In this document: piece after piece, positions 56,467 through 64,000 of the stretch
How positions within the stretch are numbered: the first letter of the stretch is position 1
Layout of the letters: the number at the start of each line of letters is the position of its first letter
DNA from: Verrucomicrobiaceae bacterium
Lineage (GTDB): Bacteria; Pseudomonadota; Gammaproteobacteria; Pseudomonadales; CAMLJR01
Assembly: GCA_028293825.1 (NCBI GenBank)
Contig: JAQGNY010000012.1
Coordinates: forward strand, 62,001-126,000
Direction of reading: 5' to 3'
Length of the DNA: 64,000 nt
The notes under the pieces: model-generated
Told to the model about the DNA's origin: nothing
The model's database searches: none
The model's input: the letters and a program-made list of their open reading frames with translations, nothing else
Translations under genes and position numbers: made by a program

Positions 56467-57618
56467 TTAACGCACGTGTTTGAAACAGACGCGAACTTCG
56501 TCGACAAATAATTCCGGTTGTTCGAACGCCGCAAAATGGCCACCGCGTGCCACTTCGTTGTAGTGAATCAAATTCAAATAGCGCTTTTCCGCCCAGCGCC
56601 GCGACGAGCGAAAAATTTCGCGCGGAAAATTACTGATGCCCATCGGCGTGGTGATCGGCAGCCGTTTCTGATTACTGAAACTTTCCCAATACAATTGCGC
56701 CGATGAGCCGCTCGAATTAGTCAGCCAATACGTAGTTATGTTGTCGAGCATTTCATCTTTGGTCAGCGCTTTTTCCGGGTGCCGCTCGGCGCCCTCACCG
56801 CAATCGGTCCACGCCCAGAATTTTTCGAGAATCCACGTCAATTGTCCGACCGGCGAATCAGCCAGTGCATACGCGAGTGTTTGCGGGCGCGTGCTCTGTT
56901 GTTTCGAATATCCCGAGTCGAGCGTTTGATACCAATCGAGACCCGCCAGCGCGGATTTCTCGAACGTAGTTAAATCGTTCATCGTGTCCGGGTCTGGCAT
57001 CGCCAACGGCATATTCACGTGCGCGGCAAAACAATGATCGGTGTGACTCAACGCCAAATGATGGACCACCGCCGAACCCCAATCGCCGCCTTGCGCGACA
57101 TAGCGATCGTAGCCGAGCCGCGGCATCAATTCATTCCAAGCCTGTGCGATTTTTTCGAGCCCCCAACCGGGCTGCGTCGGCTTATCGGAAAATCCATAAC
57201 CCGGCAGCGACGGACACACCACATGAAATGCATCTTCGGCATTGCCGCCAAATGCTGTTGGATTCGTCAGCGGCTCGATCACTTTATGAAACTCGGTCAA
57301 CGAGCCGGGCCAGCCGTGCGTCATCACCATCGGCAATGCGTTGGCATGCGGCGAACGCACATGCAGAAATTGAATGCCGAGACCGTCGATAACCGTTTTC
57401 TGCGGCGAAAAACTGTTGAGCTTTTTCTCCCAGCGACGCCAGTCGTAACGATGGCGCCAGTATTCGCAGAGCTCCTGCACATAAGCGAGCGGAACGCCCT
57501 GCGACCAATCCTGCGCAGTTTCGCGCGAGGGCCAGCGCACATTGTCGAGTCGACGTTTTAAATCGTCGAGTTGTTCCTCGGCGATGGCAATGGGCGCGGC
57601 GTGAATGGCGGTTGTCAT
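56467..57618 (-). CDS. Epoxide hydrolase family protein (alpha/beta fold with EHN domain)
   Basis: A 383-residue protein. The N-terminal EHN domain (about residues 8-112; IAEEQLDDLKRRLDNVRWPS, WREKLN-like region and GLGIQFLHVRS) is of the microsomal epoxide hydrolase type, and an alpha/beta-hydrolase core follows. The oxyanion HGWPGS motif, the nucleophile Asp in AQGGDWGSAVVHHLAL and the catalytic His in RGGHFAAFEQPE are all present. A proteobacterial epoxide hydrolase or a related hydrolase is likely; the substrate is unknown. It is soluble, with no signal peptide. Confidence 0.92.
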   Translation of the reverse strand: MTTAIHAAPIAIAEEQLDDLKRRLDNVRWPSRETAQDWSQGVPLAYVQELCEYWRHRYDWRRWEKKLNSFSPQKTVIDGLGIQFLHVRSPHANALPMVMTHGWPGSLTEFHKVIEPLTNPTAFGGNAEDAFHVVCPSLPGYGFSDKPTQPGWGLEKIAQAWNELMPRLGYDRYVAQGGDWGSAVVHHLALSHTDHCFAAHVNMPLAMPDPDTMNDLTTFEKSALAGLDWYQTLDSGYSKQQSTRPQTLAYALADSPVGQLTWILEKFWAWTDCGEGAERHPEKALTKDEMLDNITTYWLTNSSGSSAQLYWESFSNQKRLPITTPMGISNFPREIFRSSRRWAEKRYLNLIHYNEVARGGHFAAFEQPELFVDEVRVCFKHVR

Positions 57619-57715
57619 TATCAGTTGTCCTGCACTGGCGAGTACGTGCCGTCATTGTGCATGACAATGACGGCACCGACAGCCGCAAGATGTTTACTAA
57701 CCGGCAAATAGACGG

Positions 57716-60454
57716 CTATTTTTTTGCATCGATTGCAGTGCCATCGCGATCGAGTTCAATCACCGGGCCCCAATTGAGCGCGCGCAATTGCGGCAGAATT
57801 TTTTGTTTATCGCCGATAATTAAAAATACCGCATCGGTTTTTAATACTTTGCTTTGCTGTTGCACGGCAGCGAGCGTGAGAGCGCTCAAGTTTTTGCTGT
57901 CGTCGCGCAGATAATTGTCGCCGCGTTGCAACCGCAGATTTTTTGCCGTCGCCTGCAACAACGCACTATTGGTTTCGTAAGCGCCGGGTAATTGTCGTAC
58001 TTGTTGCTCGCGCACTTTTTCTAATTCGTCATTAGTGATTAGTTTGCTGTTGGAAAACTCCTGCCATTCGCGGCGCAATTCAATGAGCGACGGTCCGGTT
58101 TTATCGATCTGCACACCGCCGGTGGCGATCCACAATTGCGGGCCGCGACTTTCGATAACGCTACTGCGCGTGCCGTAACTCCAATGTTTGTCTTCGCGCA
58201 AATTCATATTGATGCGCGAGGTGAACAAACCGCCGAGTGCCGCGTTCGCCAAATTCAACGCGTGCATATCGAGTTGCTGGGCCGGTGGCAACACTGTTGC
58301 GGCGCTGATCGTCGCCTGCGCACCGCCGGGTAAATCGATAAAAAATAATGCGGCATTGTTGGCTATTGGATTTGCGGTAGGAATTGGCGCCGCAATTTTT
58401 GCGTCGGCATTTTTCCACGCGCCAAAATGTTTTTGCGCCAGTGTTTTAAAGCTGTTGATGTCGAGATCGCCCGCCGCAATTAATGTCGCTTGCGCGGGGG
58501 TGAAACGATCGCGATAAAACTGTTGCAGGTTTTCGCGAGTCATCGCATTGATGACATCGGCGCGGCCGCTATTGCTCAATGGCACCGCATCGGGGTGATC
58601 GTCGCCGAATAACAAACGCGGCAATACACGTTGCGTCAGCGCGCGACCATCGCTTTGTTCGCGTTTTATTTGCGCCAGGGTTTGCTGTTTTAAATTCTCC
58701 AATGCATCGGCAGTGGCGCCAGGCTTCTCAATTAATTGCGCGAATAATTGTGTGCTGGCATCGAGATTTTCCGTCAGTGCGGATAACGTCAAACCACTGC
58801 TGTCGATGGTGACGTAATTATCGATAGTGGCGCCGAGCGCGCGGGTTTTTTCCGCAATCGTCGCGCTGTCCATGCCGCTGTTACTTTCCTGCAGCATTTG
58901 CAGTGCGAAGCTGGTGGTGCCGGCATCGCGCAAGCCATCGACGTAGCGACCGAAGCCAAATTGCAATTGCAGCTCCACCAATGGCAAGCCGGTGCGACGT
59001 AATAAAACCAATTGCAAACCATTGTCGAGCGTTGCGCGCTCGATGTTCGGAATATTCGGCGCTTGCGCGGCGCCTGCTTCCGGCACGTGCGTGCGGTCGA
59101 CTTTTTCGTTATTGGTTTGATATTGCGCGTACGGCGTTACCGTTAATACATACACGCCGTTGTCGAGCCAGGTTTGCGCGACGGCGCGCAATTGATCGTT
59201 GGTGGTAGCGGCCACATCGTTTAACACTTGCCGATAATAAGCGGGATTTTTCGCGAGTACCGTGCCGCTCGCGAGGACGTCGCTCTTACCGCTAAAGCCG
59301 CCGATTTTTTCGGCCGCGCGCAAAAATTGCGCGCGATAATTAGTTTTTGCGCGCGCCAGTATTTCCTTGCTGGAACCATTTTTTTGAAACAGCGCCAACT
59401 CCGCGCGCAAACGTTTTTCCAGTACGGCGGGATCGACGCCGGGTGCAACATCGGCCGCAATTAAAAATTGGCCGCCGATTTCACGCGCCATTTGATAAGC
59501 GCTGATATTGGTGGCGAGTTTTTCCGTTTGCACCAATTGCCGCGCCAATAAACCGCTGGCGTCGCCGGTTAAAATATCGGCGAGCAAATCGAGTTGATTG
59601 GATTCGCGATCGGCATACGCCGGCGTATTCCAGACTAAATAAATGCGAGTATTCGGCACGCGATCCTGCATTACATCGCGACGCTCTTCGCTGCGTTTTG
59701 CGATCCAATGTTCGGTGCGCTGTACCGGCGGATTGGCGGCGATGGCGCCAAAGTAGTGTTCGACTTTTTGTTTAATTTGTTGCGGCTCGACATCGCCGGC
59801 AATAACCAGCACCGCATTATTCGGCCCGTAATAATTTTTAAACCAGTTGTGTACCTGTTCCAGCGACGCGGCATCGAGATCTTCCATCGAGCCGATAACC
59901 TCCCACGAATAGGGGTGTCCTGCTGGGTAAGTGTTGTGAGAAATCTGTTCGAACACACGACCGAACGGTCGATCTTCGCCCTGACGTTTTTCGTTTTTCA
60001 CGACACCGCGTTGTTCGTCGAGTTTGGCCTGATCGAGCGCCGGCAGTAAATTCGCCATGCGATCGGATTCCATCCACAGCGCCATATCGAGCGCGGGCTT
60101 GGGGAATGTCGCGAAATAGTTGGTGCGGTCGTTATTGGTGGTGCCGTTCATGTCGGTGGCGCCGGCTTTTTCGAACGGGCGAAAATATTCGTCGTTGAAA
60201 TGCTCGCTGCCGTTAAACATCAAATGCTCGAATAAATGCGCAAAACCGGTCTGACCGGTTTTTTCGTTTTTCGAGCCGACGTGATACCACATATTCATCG
60301 CAATCAGCGGCGCTTTGTGATCTTCGTGCACGATCAGCGTTAAGCCATTGGGCAATACAAATTGCTGATACGGAATATCGAGATCGTCGGCCCTTGCGGT
60401 CAGTGCAGTAACGATTAACCAGCCGCACAACAGCGTGCGATAAAAATTATTCAT
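57716..60454 (-). CDS. M16 family (insulinase-like) zinc peptidase, exported
   Basis: A 912-residue two-part M16 peptidase. The signal peptide is MNNFYRTLLCGWLIVTALTA. The N-terminal active half has the inverted zinc motif HxxEH in FAHLFEHLMFNGSEHF (about residues 68-83) and the distal Glu region, followed by the M16_C domain. The second half (about 470-900) is the inactive-type repeat (LQLVLLRRTGLPLVELQLQF). Such periplasmic pitrilysin-like proteins degrade oligopeptides. It is the probable downstream neighbour of the MHYT-GGDEF-EAL gene, separated by the 21-bp repeat tract at 60555-60682. Confidence 0.95.
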   Translation of the reverse strand: MNNFYRTLLCGWLIVTALTARADDLDIPYQQFVLPNGLTLIVHEDHKAPLIAMNMWYHVGSKNEKTGQTGFAHLFEHLMFNGSEHFNDEYFRPFEKAGATDMNGTTNNDRTNYFATFPKPALDMALWMESDRMANLLPALDQAKLDEQRGVVKNEKRQGEDRPFGRVFEQISHNTYPAGHPYSWEVIGSMEDLDAASLEQVHNWFKNYYGPNNAVLVIAGDVEPQQIKQKVEHYFGAIAANPPVQRTEHWIAKRSEERRDVMQDRVPNTRIYLVWNTPAYADRESNQLDLLADILTGDASGLLARQLVQTEKLATNISAYQMAREIGGQFLIAADVAPGVDPAVLEKRLRAELALFQKNGSSKEILARAKTNYRAQFLRAAEKIGGFSGKSDVLASGTVLAKNPAYYRQVLNDVAATTNDQLRAVAQTWLDNGVYVLTVTPYAQYQTNNEKVDRTHVPEAGAAQAPNIPNIERATLDNGLQLVLLRRTGLPLVELQLQFGFGRYVDGLRDAGTTSFALQMLQESNSGMDSATIAEKTRALGATIDNYVTIDSSGLTLSALTENLDASTQLFAQLIEKPGATADALENLKQQTLAQIKREQSDGRALTQRVLPRLLFGDDHPDAVPLSNSGRADVINAMTRENLQQFYRDRFTPAQATLIAAGDLDINSFKTLAQKHFGAWKNADAKIAAPIPTANPIANNAALFFIDLPGGAQATISAATVLPPAQQLDMHALNLANAALGGLFTSRINMNLREDKHWSYGTRSSVIESRGPQLWIATGGVQIDKTGPSLIELRREWQEFSNSKLITNDELEKVREQQVRQLPGAYETNSALLQATAKNLRLQRGDNYLRDDSKNLSALTLAAVQQQSKVLKTDAVFLIIGDKQKILPQLRALNWGPVIELDRDGTAIDAKK

Positions 60455-60554
60455 CTATTTGCGCCCGTGTATTTTTGAATTCGGGCGATTGTTGCGGTTC
60501 CGCGCTTATTCGGCAAGTCGAAGCGCGGATTGTTTTTTTGCAGCAGTTATTTTT

Positions 60555-60682
60555 GTTGATGCATTGCTGCTGAACAGCCGAACCATTGTTGCTTTGCGGT
60601 CCAGCAATAGTTGTTTTCTGTTCAGCGATAGTTGTCTACGGTCCAACAACTGTTGCTAGACGGTCGAGCGCTGCTGCTGTGG
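60555..60682. repeat. Second degenerate 21-bp tandem repeat tract
   Basis: Five to six diverged 21-bp units, with clear unit starts at 60577, 60598, 60619, 60640 and 60661 and a partial unit from about 60555. On the plus strand the core is GGTCCAGCAATAGTTGTTTTC-like, so the minus strand reads AACTATCGCTGAAC. This matches AACTATCGCCGAGC in the array at 8636-9108 over 12 of 14 positions. The tract overlaps the last codons of the EAL gene (stop at 60656). Confidence 0.7.
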
Positions 60683-63059
60683 GAGCAACTTTTCAACTTC
60701 GTGTAATGGCTGCGGTTTGCCGAGCAAAAAGCCCTGCACATGATCGCAATTTTCGTTGCGCAAAATGGCCAGTTGCGTTTGTGTTTCGACCCCTTCCGCG
60801 GTGACGGAGATACGCAGGCTGTGACCGAGCGCGATCACTGCGCGCACAATCGCCATCGAACCGCGATTTTCTTCCATGCCCCACACGAACGAGCGATCGA
60901 TTTTTAATTTATCGAACGGAAAGCGCTGTAAATAACTCAGGCTCGAATAACCGGTGCCGAAATCGTCGAGCGAAATACGAATGCCAGCTGCTTTGAATGT
61001 TTGCAAGGTACTCAGCGTGCGATCGGTATCTTCGATCAATACGCCTTCGGTGATTTCAAGTTCGAGGCGATACGGCGGCAGTCCGGTTTGTGTGAGCACT
61101 TTCATTACGTCGGCGCTCAAATCCTCCTGGCGAAATTGCGCGGGCGATAAATTCACAGCGACGCGCAAATGTGGCGGCCATTTCGCGGCATCGCGACAGG
61201 CCGTACTCAATACCCAATTACCGAGCGGAATAATCAAGCCACAGTCTTCGGCGACAGGAATAAAATCGACCGGTGAAATAAATCCGCGCTCGGGATGTTG
61301 CCAGCGCAATAGCGCTTCAAAGCCGACAATTTGCGCAGTTTTGCAATCGTGCAGCGGCTGGTAATACACATCCAACTGTTCGTTGGCGGCGAGGGCATGG
61401 CGCAAATCGCTTTCCATGCGGCTGCGTTCCTGCAAGTGAAAATCCATCGCCGGCTCGAAGAAGCGATAACAATTGCGACCGCCTTCTTTGGCGCGATGCA
61501 ACGCGGCATCGGCGGCGCGCAGCAACGTCTCGCAATCGTTGCCGTCGCTCGGATACAGCGCGATGCCGATGCTGGCATTAATCAGAATTTGCTGGCCTTC
61601 AAAAATATACGGCTGCTCGATGGCCGTGGTCAGGCGATCCGCCAATTGCGCGACGTTGTCGGGCTGTAACGCATCGCTTTGTAGAATGGCGAACTCATCG
61701 CCGCCGATACGGGCAATGGTGTCGTGCCCGCGCACGCTTTCGCTCAGACGCTTGGCAATGCTTTGCAACAGCGCATCGCCGGCGCGATGGCCGAGCAAAT
61801 CGTTCACGCTCTTGAAGCGATCTAGATTGATCCGCAGCACCGCAATCAACTTGGTTTGCTTGCGCTCGGATGCGGCCACGGCTTGCGTTAAGCGATCGTT
61901 AAACAGCGCGCGATTGGCCAAGCCGGTCAGTAAATCGTGATGGGCGAGGTGATGAATATCCCGCTCGGCTTTGCGTCGTTCGCGCAGATCGCGCATGGCG
62001 ACGACGCGCGCGGTGGTTTCGTTGTAATCGATATTTTGCGCGAATATTTCCACCGGAATGCGTTCGTCGTTGGCGCCGACCACATCGAGCTCCAGTGGCG
62101 CCGAGCTCAGATTACTCAGGCGCGCGCCCCTGCGATCCTTCGTCGATGTAATCGAACATCGAACTGCCGACTATTTTCTCCAGTGGTTGGCCGAGCATGC
62201 GGCACAGTGTTTCATTGGCGTCGATCACGCGACCGTCGATGTGAATGAATACGCCTTCGAAGGTGGCGCTCGCCAATTGGCGAAAGCGCAACTCGCTCGC
62301 GCGCAACCGCACCGATTCCTGCGCGCCGCGCCGGGCCAGATGTTCATCGATCAATGAGCCGCAGAGGCTCAGCGCCAGAATCAATACGCTGATCGCGGCG
62401 ATGGCGACCGCAAGCAATCCCGATTGAGCACTGCCGGCAGCGACCAGCAAACTATTGTCCGGCACCATCTCGGCCGCGGTCATGCCGGTAAAGTGCAAGC
62501 CGCAAATGCCCAGCGTGAGCAACACGGCGGCGAGCGCGCGCGTCGTTAAGGTTTGTTTCGAAAAACTGACATGCAGCGCGAATATGGAGAGCACGACGCC
62601 GATCAGCAGCGCTTCAAGAACGCGGCCGGCGCTGTATTGCAAATGCCCGGCGATGGTCATAGCCGCCATGCCGATGAAATGCATCGCGCCGATACTGAGG
62701 CCAACCACGACGCCGGCAAGGATGCGCAGACGCGGATAATTTGCCGCGACTACAAGGCCGACACCGGCTCCCAAAATCGCCACCACGATCGAGATCGCGG
62801 TGCGCTGCATGTCATAGCCGACCACCGCATGCGCGCGGTACGCGAGCATGGCGACAAAATGCGTGGTCCAGACGCCGCTGCCCAACGCCACGGCCGCGCC
62901 AGCCAACCAAGCAGTGCGCGCGGTCGGCGAGACATCGAGCGCGCGGGCGAGCAAATTGAATGTGGTGTAGGTGGCGAATAAACAAATAACGCCAGCCAGC
63001 GCCACTAATTTGAGATCGTGCTGATCGGTAATACAGGTAATTATCGCGAGTTGGCTCAT
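60656..63059 (-). pseudogene. MHYT-PAS-GGDEF-EAL protein, frame broken near 62127
   Basis: Two minus-strand frames together make a c-di-GMP enzyme of the MucR/YkoW type. The first part, from ATG 63059 to a stop near 62112, has an MHYT membrane sensor (seven hydrophobic helices; motifs THFVAM, MHFIGM and LHFTGM) and the start of a PAS domain. The second frame carries the rest of PAS, GGDEF (RIGGDEFAIL intact) and EAL (FEALLRWQHP and DDFGTGYSSL intact). The frames join if one G of the G4 run (62127-62130, C on plus) is removed. Both catalytic domains look functional, so a sequence error or recent mutation is as likely as decay. Confidence 0.88.
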
Positions 63060-63513
63060 GCTTAGAACACTGAGTAGCAATTGGCTAAGACTAGCTGCTG
63101 AATAAAACTTGAATGTAACTTTTTTCTCGAAAATCGGCCCGATTTTTGATTTCGCGACATATCTAAAGTGTTATAGAAAAGCAGCTGCAAACGCATCGAA
63201 TTTAAGGGCTATCAACACACTGCTGTGCAATTTACGGATTGACTTTGGGCAAGCCGAAAGGTGCTGCCAATCCAGCCGCATTAGCTGGCCGAACCGATCG
63301 ATAAAATGACGTAGTGGTAAAAAATTCGACGCGCTTTAGCCTGGCTTTAACTGGGTTTTAATCAGTCTGGGCGCCGCACACAGTCTCAATGAAACGTAAC
63401 TGGCGCGGCTGATCGCCGGGAACCGATAATGGCGCGCCCGACAACGGTGGAATCTGTTGGCAGTGCCTGCGCGTAATCAATCGATGCGACATCGATACAA
63501 CAAGGATTGAATC
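63060..63513. other. Intergenic region with a 7-bp palindrome near the downstream start
   Basis: Between the divergent MHYT gene and the adaptor gene no convincing coding frame is seen. ATCGATG (63480-63486) pairs with CATCGAT (63490-63496) around CGA, ending 17 bp before the TTG start at 63514. It could be an operator or an mRNA hairpin. The stretch TTTAGCCTGGCTTTAACTGG followed by GTTTTAATC near 63336-63363 is locally repetitive. Confidence 0.45.
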
Positions 63514-64000
63514 TTGAAAAAAATTGTAGTGATAGCGGTGCTGGTCATCGTGGTGATCGCCGCTGTGGTTTGGCGTATGCGCCCCGATCCGGTCGCGGTA
63601 TGGTCGACCAAAGTCGAATACGGCCCGGTCGAAAAAACCGTTTCGAATACCCGCGCCGGCACCATCAAAGCTTGTCGGCGTTCCAAGTTGTCGATGCCGC
63701 TCGGCGGTGTTGTTGACAAATTGCTGGTGCAAAAAGGCGATAAAGTCGAGCCCGGCCAATTATTGTTGGAGTTGTGGGACCGCGATCATTTTGCAGAAAT
63801 GCAGGCCGCGGAAGCAGCGTTAAACGCGGCGCAACATTCGCAGCAACAAGTATGCGTGATGGCCGAGCGCAGCGGCCGCGAAGCACAGCGCTTGCAAACG
63901 CTGTCGGAGCGCAAATTAATTTCCATCGATCAAGCCGATAACGCGATGAGCAATGCGGCTGCGCAAAAAGGCGCGTGCTCGGCGGCGCAGGCGCAAGTCA
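63514..64000 (+). CDS. Efflux periplasmic adaptor subunit (partial, runs off window)
   Basis: An open frame from TTG 63514 to the window end (162 codons seen). AAGGA (63502-63506) lies 7 nt upstream, which supports the rare TTG start. An N-terminal transmembrane helix (KKIVVIAVLVIVVIAAVVW) is followed by a barrel-sandwich (lipoyl-like) half-motif (MPLGGVVDKLLVQKGDKVEP and GQLLLELWDRD) and the start of an alpha-helical hairpin (EMQAAEAALNAAQHSQQQ). This is the layout of HlyD/RND or MacA-type membrane fusion proteins. Two Cys in the visible part (IKACRRSK and QQVCVMAE) are unusual. The transporter partner lies outside the window. Confidence 0.85.
   Translation, partial: MKKIVVIAVLVIVVIAAVVWRMRPDPVAVWSTKVEYGPVEKTVSNTRAGTIKACRRSKLSMPLGGVVDKLLVQKGDKVEPGQLLLELWDRDHFAEMQAAEAALNAAQHSQQQVCVMAERSGREAQRLQTLSERKLISIDQADNAMSNAAAQKGACSAAQAQV

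Noticed and set aside
63109-63309. 66-codon plus-strand frame before the adaptor gene
   Set aside because: No Shine-Dalgarno and no protein-like pattern; it lies in the promoter region between divergent genes.

Overview
The window is a chromosomal segment of a gammaproteobacterium. The gene orders (tsaB-uppP, queA-tgt, ffh then rpsP-rimM-trmD-rplS, dsbC-hom-thrC, recJ-prfB-lysS, phoBR-pstSCAB-phoU) match those I know from the Pseudomonas/Cellvibrio side of the class. Base composition is moderate in G+C, except for a visibly AT-richer stretch at about 10.1-12.8 kb. The species cannot be named from the sequence alone.

Layout. 1-8.2 kb: end of tsaB, uppP, a small conserved gene, apeB, trpS, then an MBL-fold hydrolase, an exported methyltransferase, an exported unknown and a nitronate monooxygenase. 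8.4-9.3 kb: tRNA-Leu(CAA) on the minus strand, then a degenerate 21-bp tandem repeat array of about 470 bp. 9.4-15.5 kb: an accessory stretch with a DUF2971 protein, a SPOUT methyltransferase, two frameshifted small genes, an exported ankyrin protein, a small anchored protein and a DUF2200 protein. Five genes in it are preceded by copies of the same hairpin leader, and the GGCGCAAT palindrome family lies between them. 15.5-34.5 kb: core housekeeping genes for queuosine, SRP, ribosome and tRNA, threonine synthesis, recJ, prfB with its +1 programmed frameshift, and lysS. 34.5-42.9 kb: an envelope-oriented cluster of unknown function (TraT-like lipoprotein, Tyr-rich exported protein, small membrane protein, glycine-zipper/SH3 lipoprotein, a 1548-residue membrane-anchored protein with four AAA+ modules, and a small acidic partner). 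42.9-46.2 kb: ygiQ and purU. 46.2-55.5 kb: a complete Pho regulon locus with three Pho boxes, each exactly 10 bp from its -10 element. 55.6-64 kb: DODA-type dioxygenase, epoxide hydrolase, M16 peptidase, a frameshifted MHYT-PAS-GGDEF-EAL gene, and the start of an efflux adaptor.

Best candidates for something new: the four-AAA+ envelope cluster (35.9-42.9 kb); the 21-bp repeat family found at two distant loci (8.64-9.11 kb and 60.56-60.68 kb); and the cassette-like run of unrelated genes sharing one leader hairpin (10.2-14.6 kb). Frameshifts at short homopolymers (T8, C3, G4) may be real decay, recoding or assembly errors; the sequence alone cannot tell which.
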